This document shows, one piece after another, positions 47,706 through 56,867 of a DNA stretch of 64,000 nucleotides (position 1 is its first letter; each line of letters opens with the position of its first letter). The DNA comes from Nakamurella panacisegetis (GTDB lineage Bacteria; Actinomycetota; Actinomycetes; Mycobacteriales; Nakamurellaceae). The position numbers were made by a program, and so were the translations under genes. Below the pieces are notes generated by a model. That model was not told the origin of the DNA. It saw only the letters and a list, made by a program, of their open reading frames with translations, and did not search any database. The stretch is taken from positions 3,569,501 to 3,633,500 of the forward strand of contig NZ_LT629710.1 in assembly GCF_900104535.1 (NCBI RefSeq), read 5' to 3'.

Positions 47706-47739
47706 GACCCCCGGCTCGCCGTACGGCGGACCGGGGGTC
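47706..47739 (-). terminator. Hairpin terminator of the DEAD-box helicase gene
   Basis: GACCCCCGG (47706-47714) pairs with CCGGGGGTC (47731-47739); inside, CGCCG/CGGCG extend the stem. On the minus strand it follows the helicase stop by about 60 nt and is followed by TTTCGTATTGTT, a partial U tract. Confidence 0.7.
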
Positions 47740-47797
47740 GTGTTCGTTTCCATCCTGACGATCAGCCGCTACAGCGTCCGACCGGCGGAACGTCGGC

Positions 47798-49723
47798 TCA
47801 GCGGGCGGTGCGGTGACCCGCGCGGGCCGGACGCTCGTTGCCCGGGCCGCTGCGACGCGGGCCGGAGGACGCGCCACCGGTGTGCGGGCTGGTGTCGAGC
47901 TGGATCTTCAACGACTGTCCGCTGACCTTGGCCGCCGAGATGCGTCCGAATGCGGCGGGGGAGATGTGCCCGCCGATCTCGACCAGCGAGTAGGTGTCGA
48001 AGATGTCGATCCGACCCAGGTCGCGGCCGGCCAGGCCGCCTTCGGCGGTGATGGCGCCGACGATGCCGGCCGGGCGGACGCCGTGCGCGTGACCGACGGC
48101 CACGCGGTAGCGCGGGCCGGCCGGAGTGGCGTTGGGCTTGCGCGGACGATCCGGACGGTTGGTGGCGGCACGGTCGCCATCACGCGAGAACCGGTCCTCG
48201 CGGCCGAACTCGCCGCGGCGGGCGCTGTATTCGCCGCCGCGTTCGGGCCGGTCGGCGGCGAAGGACGCCTGCGACTGCTTGGGCGCGACCACGCCGTCGT
48301 CACCGGCGGCCAGGGCCAGCAGCGTCGCGGCCAGTTCGGCCGCGGTGAGGTCTTCCTGCGCCAGGTAGGTCGCGACCGCCTGGCGGTAGTGCTCCAAGCG
48401 GCCGATGGCCAGTCGAGCGGTGGCCTGCTCGAGAACCTTGGTCGCCTTGTGGGCGGCCACATCGGCCTGCGACGGCGGGGTGACCTGCTCCAGCGTGGTG
48501 CGGGTGTACCGCTCGATCAGCCGCAGGCGGCTCATCTCGCGCGGGGTGAAGAACGTCAGGGCCTCGCCGGTGCGGCCGGCGCGGCCGGTACGACCGATGC
48601 GGTGCGTGTACGACTCGACCTCACCCGGGGCGTCGAAGTTGACGACCAGGTCGATCCGGTCGACGTCCAGCCCGCGGGCGGCGACGTCGGTGGCGACCAG
48701 GACGTCGAGCTTGCCGCTGCGGAGACGCTCGATGATGCGCTCGCGCTCCTTCTGCGGGACGTCACCGTTGATGGCGGCGGCCGAGACACCGCGGGCGATC
48801 AGTTCGGCACCGACCTCGTCGCAGGCGCCCTTGGTCCGGACGAACACGATGGTGGCGTCGCCCTCGCTGACCTGCAGGATCCTGGCCAATGCGTCGACCT
48901 TCTCGCGGAACGGGACGACGGCGTAGGTCTGCCGGATGCTGACCGTGTTGCCGGCCTTCTTGGCGACGGTGATGTCGACCGGGGAGTTCATGTGACGGTT
49001 GGCCACGTTGCGGATGGCCGACGGCATGGTGGCCGAGAACAGGGCCGTCTGGCGGTCCTTCGGGGCGTCCTGCAGGATGCGGTCGACATCCTCGGCGAAG
49101 CCCATGCGGAGCATCTCGTCGGCCTCGTCGAGCACCATGTAGCGGATGCCGGTCAGGTCGAGGGTGCCGCGCTCGAGGTGGTCGATGATGCGGCCGGGGG
49201 TACCGACGACGACCTGGGCACCGTTCTTCAGTGCGGCCTTCTGGGGCAGGAAGCTGGACCCGCCGTAGACCGGGACCACGGTGACCCGGGGCATGAACTC
49301 GGCGAAGGAGCCGATGGCCTCGGCCACCTGCATCGCCAGTTCGCGGGTCGGGGTGAGCACGAGGGCCTGGACCTGGCGCAGGGCCGGATCGATGGCGGCC
49401 AGCAGGGGCAGACCGAACGCGGCCGTCTTGCCGGTACCGGTCTGGGCAACACCGGTGATGTCGCGGCCGGCCAGCAGGGCCGGGATGGCCTGCTCCTGGA
49501 TCTCCGAGGGAGTGGTGAAGCCGAGCTTGGTGACGGCGCGGATCAGGGAGTCGGGCAGGTTCAGCGCGTCGAACCCGAAGGCGGGAACTTCTTCCTCGTA
49601 CTCGTCGAGGTTGTCGACCAGCGCTGATTCGGTGTGCAGATCGGCATCCTGGAAGGCGGCGTCGCCGTTCAGGATCGATTCAGACGTGGTGGTAGGGGCG
49701 GTGGGGGCAGCAAGGGGCGCCAT
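47798..49723 (-). CDS. deaD: DEAD-box ATP-dependent RNA helicase
   Basis: RNA helicase for ribosome assembly and cold-stress mRNA unwinding. 641 residues: acidic N-terminal segment, Q motif GFTTPSEIQEQAIP, Walker A AQTGTGKT, PTRELA, DEAD, SAT, HRIGRTGR, then a long linker and a DbpA-type RNA-binding domain (RYRVAVGHAHGVRPAGIVGA) before a basic tail. ATG 49723 is used, with a TTG at 49732 also in frame. The upstream minus-strand -10-like TAAGCT near 49860 would give a leader over 100 nt, as seen for cold-regulated deaD genes. Confidence 0.93.
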   Translation of the reverse strand: MAPLAAPTAPTTTSESILNGDAAFQDADLHTESALVDNLDEYEEEVPAFGFDALNLPDSLIRAVTKLGFTTPSEIQEQAIPALLAGRDITGVAQTGTGKTAAFGLPLLAAIDPALRQVQALVLTPTRELAMQVAEAIGSFAEFMPRVTVVPVYGGSSFLPQKAALKNGAQVVVGTPGRIIDHLERGTLDLTGIRYMVLDEADEMLRMGFAEDVDRILQDAPKDRQTALFSATMPSAIRNVANRHMNSPVDITVAKKAGNTVSIRQTYAVVPFREKVDALARILQVSEGDATIVFVRTKGACDEVGAELIARGVSAAAINGDVPQKERERIIERLRSGKLDVLVATDVAARGLDVDRIDLVVNFDAPGEVESYTHRIGRTGRAGRTGEALTFFTPREMSRLRLIERYTRTTLEQVTPPSQADVAAHKATKVLEQATARLAIGRLEHYRQAVATYLAQEDLTAAELAATLLALAAGDDGVVAPKQSQASFAADRPERGGEYSARRGEFGREDRFSRDGDRAATNRPDRPRKPNATPAGPRYRVAVGHAHGVRPAGIVGAITAEGGLAGRDLGRIDIFDTYSLVEIGGHISPAAFGRISAAKVSGQSLKIQLDTSPHTGGASSGPRRSGPGNERPARAGHRTAR

Positions 49724-50035
49724 TGTGGCCAATCACTTCGAGGCAGGAGCTCGGGAACCCGCCCGGTTGGCAGGGGTTCCGGTCGCAGCCTTCGATTGAC
49801 ATGACATCCCGGCGAGAAATCCACCGTCGAGAGCGCGCGACACACTCCAAGAACTCCGTCAGCTTAGCAGTTGGAACGCCGATCACTCTGGTCTTCGCCG
49901 GGGTGAGCTCCCGCACACCGGAGACGAAATGAAGATCCTTCCGGATTCGTGTCGAATCGCCGGAGGGTGGCTCGTCTTGCATGGCATGGGATCCGGCACC
50001 AAGCTGGATCCATCGAGCACCAAGGAGAGCCAGCC
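49724..50035. other. Divergent intergenic region: helicase leader and yciI promoter
   Basis: 312 bp without a convincing ORF. The left part should be the helicase 5' leader. The right part contains a small perfect palindrome, GATTCG-TGT-CGAATC (49944-49958), about 80 nt before yciI, which could be an ECF promoter-proximal or regulatory site, and an AAGGAG RBS near 50022. Confidence 0.45.
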
Positions 50036-50392
50036 ATGCCCAAGTACTTTCTGTCGATCGTCGAGGACCCGGCCGCCTACGCCGAGGCCGGCACCGCTGA
50101 CTTCGACGCGGTGATGAAGGCGCACAACGACTTCGGCCAGTCCGTGAAGGACGCCGGAGCCACTGTGTTGTCCGGGGAGGCCCTCCAGCCGACCTCGACC
50201 GCAACCTTCCTCCGCGGCACCCGCACCGATGCGGTCACCGCGGTCGACAACCCACTCCCCGAGGTCAAGGAAGTCATCGGGGGGTACTACCTGATCGAGG
50301 CGCCGGACGACGCCACCGCGCTGGAACTGGCCAAGCTCTGCCCGGCCCCGTTCGGCTACGTCGAGATGCGACCCATCTGGGAGTTCAGCTGA
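50036..50392 (+). CDS. YciI/DGPF-family protein
   Basis: 118-residue ferredoxin-like-fold protein of the YCII/DGPF family: MPKYFLSIVEDPAAYAEA and PEVKEVIGGYYLIEAPDDA. The eponymous DGPF motif is changed to DNPL here. Such proteins are the conserved partner of ECF42 sigma factors, and the next gene is one; the stop TGA (50390-50392) overlaps its likely start. ATG 50036 with AAGGAG upstream. Function of DGPF proteins is unknown; one may be a downstream enzyme of the regulon. Confidence 0.87.
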   Translation: MPKYFLSIVEDPAAYAEAGTADFDAVMKAHNDFGQSVKDAGATVLSGEALQPTSTATFLRGTRTDAVTAVDNPLPEVKEVIGGYYLIEAPDDATALELAKLCPAPFGYVEMRPIWEFS

Positions 50393-51633
50393 TCCCACCC
50401 GATGTCGCGGCGGCCGCGGCCACTGCTCGACGGGAACTCTCCGGCCGGATCCTGGCGGCCACTCTCCGGTCGGTGCGCGACCTGGACATCGCCGAGGAGT
50501 CAACGGCCGACGCCTTCCTGCTGGCGTTGCAGAGTTGGCCCACCACCGGCATTCCGGTCTCGATCGAAGCCTGGCTGGTGACGGCCGCCCGCCGTCGGGC
50601 GGTCGACCGGATCCGCCGGGCTCAGGCCGCCCGGCGGTCGTTGGTGAGAATGACCGGCGGTTGGTCGGGCGTGACCGGGCCGGCCGACGCGATCGCCGAC
50701 GCGGCGGTGATCGGGGACGACGAACTGCGGATGGTGGTGCTGTGCTGCGATCCGCGGATCCCGGTGGCCGACCAGGTCGTCCTGACGCTGCGCCTGGCCT
50801 GTGGCGTGTCGACCGCGGGAATCGCGGCCGCCCACGGAGTCTCGACACCGACCATGGCCGCCCGGTTGACCAGGGCGAAATCCAGACTCGCGTCGGCCGG
50901 TCCGCGGCTGGATCTGCCCGACGACGCCACGGTCGACCTCCGGCTGCCGGCGGTGACGAGGGTGGTGCATCTCGCGTTCACCCTCGGCCACACCGCCGGC
51001 GCCGGGACCGACCTGACCGACGACGATCTCGCCGACCGGGCCCAGTACCTGGCCCGGGTGCTGCACACGATCCGTCCCGAGTCGCCGGACCTGGCCGCGC
51101 TGTTGGCCCTGATCCTGTTGACCCGGGCCCGCACCGGGGGCCGCGTGGACGACGACGGACAGCAGGTGCAACTCGAATCGGCCGACCGGTCCCGGTGGGA
51201 TCCCGAACTGATCCGGGCCGGGTCCGTGCTGCTGCGCCGGGCGGTCGCGCTCGGCGGCGGCGGCCCGATCTTGGTGCAGGCGCTGATCGCCTCCGCCCAC
51301 TCCACGGCGCCCGCGTTCGGATCAACCGACTGGGATCAGATCCTCGAGCTGTATTCGCGGCTGCTGCGCATCGACCCGGCGCCCGGGTTCGCCCTCGGAC
51401 GGTCGGTGGCGTTGTCCTACGCGCACGGCCCGGCCGCCGGTCTGGCCGACCTGGACGAGGTCCTCGCGCTGGGACTCCTCGATCGGTACCCGTACGCGGC
51501 CGGGGCGCGGGCACAGATGCTGGAGCGCCTCGGTCGTCGCCCAGAGGCGGCGCAGGAGTGGCGGAGGGCGGCCGCAACCGCTCGAACGACGGCTGAACGC
51601 GACTTCTTCACCGGGCGCGCGGACGGGGCCTGA
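50389..51633 (+). CDS. ECF42-type RNA polymerase sigma factor, likely CTG start
   Basis: Extracytoplasmic-function sigma factor with a long C-terminal extension, 414 residues from the proposed start. Region 2 is RSVRDLDIAEESTADAFLLA with WLVTAARRRAVDRIRR; region 4 is ADQVVLTLRLACGVSTAGIA plus its helix-turn-helix; the rest, from about 190, is the TPR-like extension typical of ECF42. The first ATG/GTG/TTG in frame is GTG 50473, which would delete the start of region 2. The frame is open from 50101, with no standard start codon. CTG 50389, forming a CTGA overlap with the yciI stop, fits homologue length. ECF42 has no cognate anti-sigma. Confidence 0.82.
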   Translation: MIPPDVAAAAATARRELSGRILAATLRSVRDLDIAEESTADAFLLALQSWPTTGIPVSIEAWLVTAARRRAVDRIRRAQAARRSLVRMTGGWSGVTGPADAIADAAVIGDDELRMVVLCCDPRIPVADQVVLTLRLACGVSTAGIAAAHGVSTPTMAARLTRAKSRLASAGPRLDLPDDATVDLRLPAVTRVVHLAFTLGHTAGAGTDLTDDDLADRAQYLARVLHTIRPESPDLAALLALILLTRARTGGRVDDDGQQVQLESADRSRWDPELIRAGSVLLRRAVALGGGGPILVQALIASAHSTAPAFGSTDWDQILELYSRLLRIDPAPGFALGRSVALSYAHGPAAGLADLDEVLALGLLDRYPYAAGARAQMLERLGRRPEAAQEWRRAAATARTTAERDFFTGRADGA

Positions 51634-51677
51634 CGCCGGCCGGATGCCCAGGGGTGGTGACCGATGCCCAGGGGCGG

Positions 51678-51893
51678 TCAGTCGGTCGGCGTGCGGTGCT
51701 TGTGATTGCGGACGTGTTCGGAGATCTCGGCGAGGCGTTCGCTCCGGGTCTGCGCGCCCGGCTTCGCCAGCCAGTTGACGAACTCGAGCTGGTCGCTGGG
51801 CCACAGGGCTTCGAAGGCGGCCAGCGTCGCCGGGTCCTTGGACAGTTCGGCGGCCATGTCATCGGGGACGGCAACACCGGTGGCGGTGATCAT
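51678..51893 (-). CDS. YdeI/OmpD-associated-like small protein
   Basis: 71 residues, resembling the C-terminal helical part of YdeI/OmpD-associated (bacteriocin-protection) proteins: PDDMAAELSKDPATLAAFEA, then LWPSDQLEFVNWL and SERLAEISEHVRNHK. Homologues are often 140-200 residues, so this is a short form with a single domain. ATG 51893 has GAGGAG nearby. A 51-codon ORF lies 32 nt upstream on the same strand. Confidence 0.72.
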   Translation of the reverse strand: MITATGVAVPDDMAAELSKDPATLAAFEALWPSDQLEFVNWLAKPGAQTRSERLAEISEHVRNHKHRTPTD

Positions 51894-51925
51894 GGGTGGC
51901 GACTCCTCACGTCATCGGAAAGGGG

Positions 51926-52081
51926 TCATTTCATTGTGCGCCGCGGGTCGGTGTCCCGCCAGGACAACCGGGCGGTCAAGAGACCAGGGCACCAGACGAC
52001 CATCGTGTGTTCGTTGCCGGGCGGGTCCCGGAAGGGCAGCGACGTCGACACGTGACCGGTGGTCACGATATTGGGCCGCAT
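51926..52081 (-). CDS. Hypothetical 51-residue protein upstream of the YdeI-like gene
   Basis: An ORF from ATG 52081 (MRPNIVTTGHVSTSLPFRD) to TGA 51926. Third-position GC is close to that of flanking genes and the product is not the arginine-rich type typical of shadow frames. It has no membrane helix. No clear Shine-Dalgarno. I do not recognise a family. It could be the first gene of a two-gene unit with the YdeI-like protein, or non-coding. Confidence 0.4.
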   Translation of the reverse strand: MRPNIVTTGHVSTSLPFRDPPGNEHTMVVWCPGLLTARLSWRDTDPRRTMK

Positions 52082-52105
52082 CCGGCCCGTGTCGGCGATT
52101 GACCG

Positions 52106-52117
52106 CCGAGCGCTCGG
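52106..52117. promoter_or_regulatory. Perfect palindrome, LacI-type operator candidate, before alpha-amylase
   Basis: CCGAGCGCTCGG is a perfect 12-bp palindrome with a central CpG, resembling LacI-family sites such as the Streptomyces CebR box core GAGCGCTC. It lies 102 nt before the secreted amylase start. The LacI-family protein encoded at 1568 is one candidate ligand, but this is inference. Confidence 0.4.
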
Positions 52118-52218
52118 GTACTGCGCGAGCGGTTGTCGGTGATGTAGGTCACCATGACTGGCGTCGGAGCCACCAGGCCCGGCCAACCGCAACGCGCTCG
52201 ATCGGGAGATGAACGTTG

Positions 52219-53835
52219 ATGGGAACAGGACTGGATCGAAGGTCGGTATCGGAACGAGGGCGGTCCCGGCGGGCGATGGGGGCTGTCGTCGCCGCGGTCG
52301 CCCTGGCGGCGGCCATCCCGGCGGCCGGGGCGGTGGCGACCCAGGACGCGGTGGCCGGGACCGCCGTCGCCGCCCACCCAGGGGGCGGGGGTCCGGCGGG
52401 CCGGTCGATCGAGGGTGGCGTCATCGCGAACCTCTTCGAGTGGAACTGGGAGTCGGTCGGGAGGGAGTGCACGTCCGTCCTCGGCCCGGCCGGTTACGCG
52501 GCCGTCCAGGTCGCCCCGCCGCAGGACTCGACGAAGCGCACGGCACTGGGCGATGGCAGCGACACGGTGTTGCATCCCTGGTGGGAGGTCTACCAGCCGG
52601 TCAGCTACAGCCTGACCAGCCGGATGGGTGACGAGGCCCAGTTCAAGGCGATGGTCAGTACGTGTCGGAAGGCTGGGGTCAAGGTGATCGTGGACGCGGT
52701 CATCAACCACATGACGGGCCAGGGCAGCACGTCCTACGGGGGCCGCACGTTCACCAAGTACAACTACCCGGGCCTGTATTCACCGGCCGACTTCCACTCG
52801 TCACCGGCGAACTGTCCGGTCGCACCCACCGGTAGCGGTAACCAGAACGGCACCATCGCCGACTTCAACAGCTACACCCAGGTCTTCAACTGCGAGTTGG
52901 TCGGCCTGTCCGATCTGAACACCAGCTCGCCGAAGGTTCGCGACACCATCGCCGGTTACCTGAACAAGCTCCTCGGCTATGGCGTCTCCGGCTTCCGGGT
53001 CGACGCGGCCAAGCACATCGGGCAGACGGACCTGACGGCCATCGAGTCCCGGCTCCATCGCACGGCCGACGGCACCCGGCCGTACATCGCGCTCGAGGTC
53101 GGTGCAGGCAGTCCCGGGGTGATCAGCCCGGCGGCCTTCGAGAAGCAGGGCAGTCTGCTCGGCTTCGACTACGCCAGCGCGCTGCAGTCCGCCTTCCGCA
53201 GTTACACCGACGCTCCGGGCGGCAACATCGGCGACCTCCGGGTGTTCGGCGAGCAGTCCGGCCTGTTGCCCAGCGACAAGAGCCTGGCCTTCGTGGTGAA
53301 CCACGACACCGAACGCAGCACCGACCCGAAGACGCTCAACTACAAGAACGACGCGTACTACATCGCCCACGAATTCATGCTCGCCTACGGGTACGGCACG
53401 CCTGCGGTCTACGCCGGATTCGCCTGGGACGCCACCGATGCCTCGCCGCCGTCGGACGCGAACGGAATGGTCACCGACACCGACTGCAGTAACGGGTGGG
53501 TCTGCACCGACCGGAACCTCGGAGTCCGGAACATGGTGGCCTGGCACAACTACGCCGGCTCGGCCCCGGTCACCAACTGGTGGGACGACGGGAACAACCT
53601 GGCCGCGTTCTCCCGCGGAAACAAGGCGTTCATCGCTATGAACAACGAGACCACGGCCAAGACTGTGACGGTGCAGACCGGGCTACCGGCCGGGAAATAC
53701 TGCGACATCATCCACAGCTCTATGAGCGGCCGTCACTGCTCCGGGCCAACGGTCACCGTCGACCGGAACGGCAAGGCGACGATGACGGTGCCGTCGAAGG
53801 ATTCGGTGGCGTTCGACCGTCTCTCGAAGCTCTGA
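52219..53835 (+). CDS. Secreted GH13 alpha-amylase
   Basis: 538 residues. Signal peptide at about 1-40 (basic SRRAMG then AVVAAVALAAAIPAAGAVA). The catalytic barrel begins at GGVIANLFEWNWESV, with VDAVINHMTG, GFRVDAAKHIG (nucleophile Asp near 261), IALEVG (acid/base Glu near 293) and FVVNHDTERS (Asp near 362; NHD motif). A short beta domain follows and there is no starch-binding CBM. It resembles the actinomycete/animal-type alpha-amylases. ATG 52219 has GGGAGATGAAC upstream. It should cleave starch outside the cell, feeding glucosidases such as the one at position 1. Confidence 0.93.
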   Translation: MGTGLDRRSVSERGRSRRAMGAVVAAVALAAAIPAAGAVATQDAVAGTAVAAHPGGGGPAGRSIEGGVIANLFEWNWESVGRECTSVLGPAGYAAVQVAPPQDSTKRTALGDGSDTVLHPWWEVYQPVSYSLTSRMGDEAQFKAMVSTCRKAGVKVIVDAVINHMTGQGSTSYGGRTFTKYNYPGLYSPADFHSSPANCPVAPTGSGNQNGTIADFNSYTQVFNCELVGLSDLNTSSPKVRDTIAGYLNKLLGYGVSGFRVDAAKHIGQTDLTAIESRLHRTADGTRPYIALEVGAGSPGVISPAAFEKQGSLLGFDYASALQSAFRSYTDAPGGNIGDLRVFGEQSGLLPSDKSLAFVVNHDTERSTDPKTLNYKNDAYYIAHEFMLAYGYGTPAVYAGFAWDATDASPPSDANGMVTDTDCSNGWVCTDRNLGVRNMVAWHNYAGSAPVTNWWDDGNNLAAFSRGNKAFIAMNNETTAKTVTVQTGLPAGKYCDIIHSSMSGRHCSGPTVTVDRNGKATMTVPSKDSVAFDRLSKL

Positions 53836-53908
53836 TCGTCTCTGGAAGGTTGGATCGCCGGGCGAGAGCCGTCGATCAATGACGGTGAAGGGTCCGGGTC
53901 GCGCACCG

Positions 53909-53914
53909 TAGGAT
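53909..53914 (+). promoter_or_regulatory. -10 element of aspS (TAGGAT)
   Basis: TAGGAT, a preferred actinobacterial -10 hexamer, predicts a transcript starting near 53920, within the first arm of the hairpin that follows. Leader length to the GTG would be about 70 nt. Confidence 0.55.
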
Positions 53915-53915
53915 C

Positions 53916-53952
53916 GGATCTCACCTGATCCAGCCCGGGTCAGGTGAGATCC
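53916..53952 (+). promoter_or_regulatory. Perfect 13-bp hairpin in the aspS leader
   Basis: GGATCTCACCTGA (53916-53928) and TCAGGTGAGATCC (53940-53952) pair perfectly around an 11-nt loop. It lies 81 nt after the amylase stop and 36 nt before aspS, overlapping the predicted start of the aspS transcript. It could be the amylase terminator, a leader regulatory structure, or a palindromic operator; the sequence alone does not decide. Confidence 0.6.
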
Positions 53953-53988
53953 GCCCTGCTGCAAACCCCTCATCGAAAAGGATTGCCT

Positions 53989-55797
53989 GTGCTTCGCGAC
54001 CGTCTTGCCGGCTCACTTCGTCCCTCCGACGCCACCGCGGCCGGGGACAACGGCAACGACAACGCGCCGGGCACGGTGACGCTGGCCGGCTGGGTCGCTC
54101 GCCGCCGCGACCACGGCGGGGTCATCTTCATCGACCTGCGCGATTCCAGCGGCGTGGTCCAGGTGGTGTTCCGGGAGGGCGAGATCCTCGAGCAGGCCCA
54201 CCGGTTGCGCAGCGAGTACTGCGTTCAGGTCACCGGAGTGGTCGAGGTCCGGCCGCAGGGGATGCAGAACCCCGACCTGACCACCGGCCAGGTCGAGGTC
54301 AACGCGACCGTGCTGACGGTGCTGTCCGAGGCGGCCCCGCTGCCGTTCCAGATCGAGAGCGACGCCGAGATCGGCGAAGAGACCCGGTTGAAGTACCGCT
54401 ACCTCGACCTGCGCCGATCCGGCCCGGCGGCTGCCCTCCGGCTCCGGTCGGACGTCAACCGGGCGGCCCGGACGGTGCTCGATAGCCACGACTTCGTGGA
54501 GATCGAGACCCCCACGCTGACCCGGTCCACCCCCGAAGGGGCCCGCGACTTCCTCGTCCCGGCGCGCCTTCGTCCCGGTGCCTGGTACGCGCTCCCGCAG
54601 TCCCCGCAGCTGTTCAAGCAGTTGCTGATGGTGGCCGGCATGGAGCGCTACTACCAGATCGCCCGCTGCTACCGGGACGAGGACTTCCGGGCCGACCGCC
54701 AGCCGGAGTTCACCCAGCTCGACATCGAGATGTCCTTCGTCGACCAGGACGACATCATCGCGCTGGCCGAGCAGGTGATCGGTTCGCTGTGGAAGCTGAT
54801 CGACCACGAGATCAGCACGCCTATCCCGCGGATGACCTTTCGCGACGCCATGGACAAGTACGGCTCGGACAAGCCGGACCTGCGCTACCGCGGCGAGCTG
54901 ACCGAACTCACCGACTACTTCTCCGCCACCCCGTTCCGGGTGTTCCAGGCCCCCTACGTCGGCGCCGTGGTGCAGCCCGGCGGGGCGTCGACGCCGCGTC
55001 GGGGGTTCGACGCCTGGCAGGAGTGGGCGAAGCAACGCGGCGCCAAGGGCCTGGCCTACGTCACCGTGGCCGACGACGGCACGCTCGGCGGCCCGGTCGC
55101 CAAGAACATCTCCGAGGCCGAGCGGGACGGCCTGGTCGCCGCGGTCGGGGCGAACCCGGGCGACGCCATCTTCTTCGGCGCCGGCACCCGCCGCAGTTCG
55201 CAGGAGTTGCTCGGCGCGGCCCGGCTGGAGATCGCCCGGCGCGGTGGCCTGATCGACGAGAGTGCCTGGGAATTTGTCTGGATCGTCGACGCGCCGTTGT
55301 TCGAGCGGGCCGACGAGACCGAGGACGTCGCGGTCGGATCCGGCACCTGGACGGCTGTGCACCACGCGTTCACCTCGCCCAAGCCCGAGTTCCTGGACAC
55401 CTTCGACACCGATCCGGGCACCGCGCTCGCCTACGCCTACGACATCGTGTGCAACGGCAACGAGATCGGCGGTGGGTCGATCCGTATCCACCGGCAGGAC
55501 ATCCAGGAGCGGGTGTTCGCGATCATGGGCCTGGACGAGGCGCAGGCGCGGGAGAAGTTCGGCTTCCTGCTCGATGCGTTCTCCTTCGGCGCGCCGCCGC
55601 ACGGCGGCATCGCCTTCGGCTGGGACCGCATCGTCATGTTGCTGGCCGGCGCCGAGTCCATCCGTGAGGTCATCGCCTTCCCGAAGTCCGGCGGCGGCTA
55701 CGACCCGTTGACCGCGGCGCCGGCGCCGATCACGGCCGCCCAGCGCCGCGAGGCCGGTGTTGACGCGGTCCCGGTCAAGCCCAAGACCGAGAGCTGA
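53989..55797 (+). CDS. aspS: Aspartyl-tRNA synthetase
   Basis: Class IIb synthetase, 602 residues. N-terminal OB-fold ([20 protein letters not shown]), motif 1 and flipping-loop region [19 protein letters not shown], motif 2 [19 protein letters not shown], the bacterial GAD insertion ([13 protein letters not shown] to [12 protein letters not shown]), and motif 3 [18 protein letters not shown] 53989 has AAAAGGA upstream. Whether it is discriminating or also charges tRNA-Asn cannot be read here. Confidence 0.96.
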   Translation: MLRDRLAGSLRPSDATAAGDNGNDNAPGTVTLAGWVARRRDHGGVIFIDLRDSSGVVQVVFREGEILEQAHRLRSEYCVQVTGVVEVRPQGMQNPDLTTGQVEVNATVLTVLSEAAPLPFQIESDAEIGEETRLKYRYLDLRRSGPAAALRLRSDVNRAARTVLDSHDFVEIETPTLTRSTPEGARDFLVPARLRPGAWYALPQSPQLFKQLLMVAGMERYYQIARCYRDEDFRADRQPEFTQLDIEMSFVDQDDIIALAEQVIGSLWKLIDHEISTPIPRMTFRDAMDKYGSDKPDLRYRGELTELTDYFSATPFRVFQAPYVGAVVQPGGASTPRRGFDAWQEWAKQRGAKGLAYVTVADDGTLGGPVAKNISEAERDGLVAAVGANPGDAIFFGAGTRRSSQELLGAARLEIARRGGLIDESAWEFVWIVDAPLFERADETEDVAVGSGTWTAVHHAFTSPKPEFLDTFDTDPGTALAYAYDIVCNGNEIGGGSIRIHRQDIQERVFAIMGLDEAQAREKFGFLLDAFSFGAPPHGGIAFGWDRIVMLLAGAESIREVIAFPKSGGGYDPLTAAPAPITAAQRREAGVDAVPVKPKTES

Positions 55798-55807
55798 GTC
55801 GCACCGG

Positions 55808-56773
55808 GTGTCCCACCTGCGACTGCTGGTCCCGGCCGAGCTCAGCGCCGCCGTCCTGGCGCTGCTCGGCCGGTACCCCGGGGTCGCCCACCTGACCCAG
55901 GTGCGCGGCGCGTCGCTGGCCCCGGCCGGGGACCTGATCGAGCTGGACGTGGTCCGCGAGGCGGCCGACGAGCTGATCGAGGAGCTGCAGCAGCTCGGTC
56001 TGTCATCGGCCGGCGCCATCTGTGTGTCGCCGGTCGACCTCTCGTTGTCGGCTGGGTCGATCCGGGCCGAGCGGCAGGCACCGGGTAACTCCCCGGACTC
56101 GGTGATCTGGCAGCAGGTCGAGTCCCGCACCGGCACGGACTCCGCACTGTCCGGCACCTTCCTGGCCTTCCTGACCATCGCCGCCCTGCTGGCCGGGATC
56201 GGCGTCGTGCTGGACTCGCCGATCACCGTGGTCGGGGCGATGGTGGTCGGACCGGAATTCGGCCCGTTGGCGGCGATCTCGGTCGGGCTGATCCGGCGCC
56301 GCCCGCGGCTGGCCCGGCGGGGCTTCGTCACGCTGGCGGTCGGCTTCCCGGTGGCCATGCTGTTCACCGCGGGGGCGGCCTGGGTGGGGGCGAGGACCGG
56401 GCTGGTGAACGCGGGCGAGCTCGCGACCAACACGCAGACCGAGTTCATCTACAAGCCGGGTGTGCTGTCCCTGGTCGTGGCCCTGCTCGCCGGGGCGGCC
56501 GGCATGCTCAGCACCACCAGCGGCAAGTCGGCGGCGTTGGTCGGGGTGTTCATCTCCGTCACCACCGTCCCGGCGGCCGGGTACGCGGCGGTGGCCACCG
56601 TGTTCGGCGAATGGCACCAGGTCTGGGGCTCGGCCCTACAGCTGTTGATCAACCTGATCGGCATCGTGGTGGCCGGAGTGGTCACGTTGTTCGTCGTCCG
56701 CCGGTTCGACGTGTTCCGGGCCGCACGTCGCGGGCGCCGAGCGCGTTCCAAGTTGGAAACACGGCTTCCCTAG
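55808..56773 (+). CDS. DUF389-family membrane protein
   Basis: 321 residues: an N-terminal alpha/beta domain of about 110 residues (VSHLRLLVPAELSAAVLALL) then six hydrophobic segments with the DUF389 core VVLDSPITVVGAMVVGPEFG and STTSGKSAALVGVFISVTT. DUF389 includes the TIGR00341/TIGR00271 proteins of unknown function. GTG 55808 begins 10 nt after aspS, so cotranscription is likely. Confidence 0.83.
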   Translation: MSHLRLLVPAELSAAVLALLGRYPGVAHLTQVRGASLAPAGDLIELDVVREAADELIEELQQLGLSSAGAICVSPVDLSLSAGSIRAERQAPGNSPDSVIWQQVESRTGTDSALSGTFLAFLTIAALLAGIGVVLDSPITVVGAMVVGPEFGPLAAISVGLIRRRPRLARRGFVTLAVGFPVAMLFTAGAAWVGARTGLVNAGELATNTQTEFIYKPGVLSLVVALLAGAAGMLSTTSGKSAALVGVFISVTTVPAAGYAAVATVFGEWHQVWGSALQLLINLIGIVVAGVVTLFVVRRFDVFRAARRGRRARSKLETRLP

Positions 56774-56867
56774 AGTTCAGCCGTTGCCGTGTGTCCGCCG
56801 ACGCACTGCGGTGTTGCGCCCGCCTCGGCGCGAGTGGAAGAGCAGCTTCGTTACCGAGAGGAACTCC

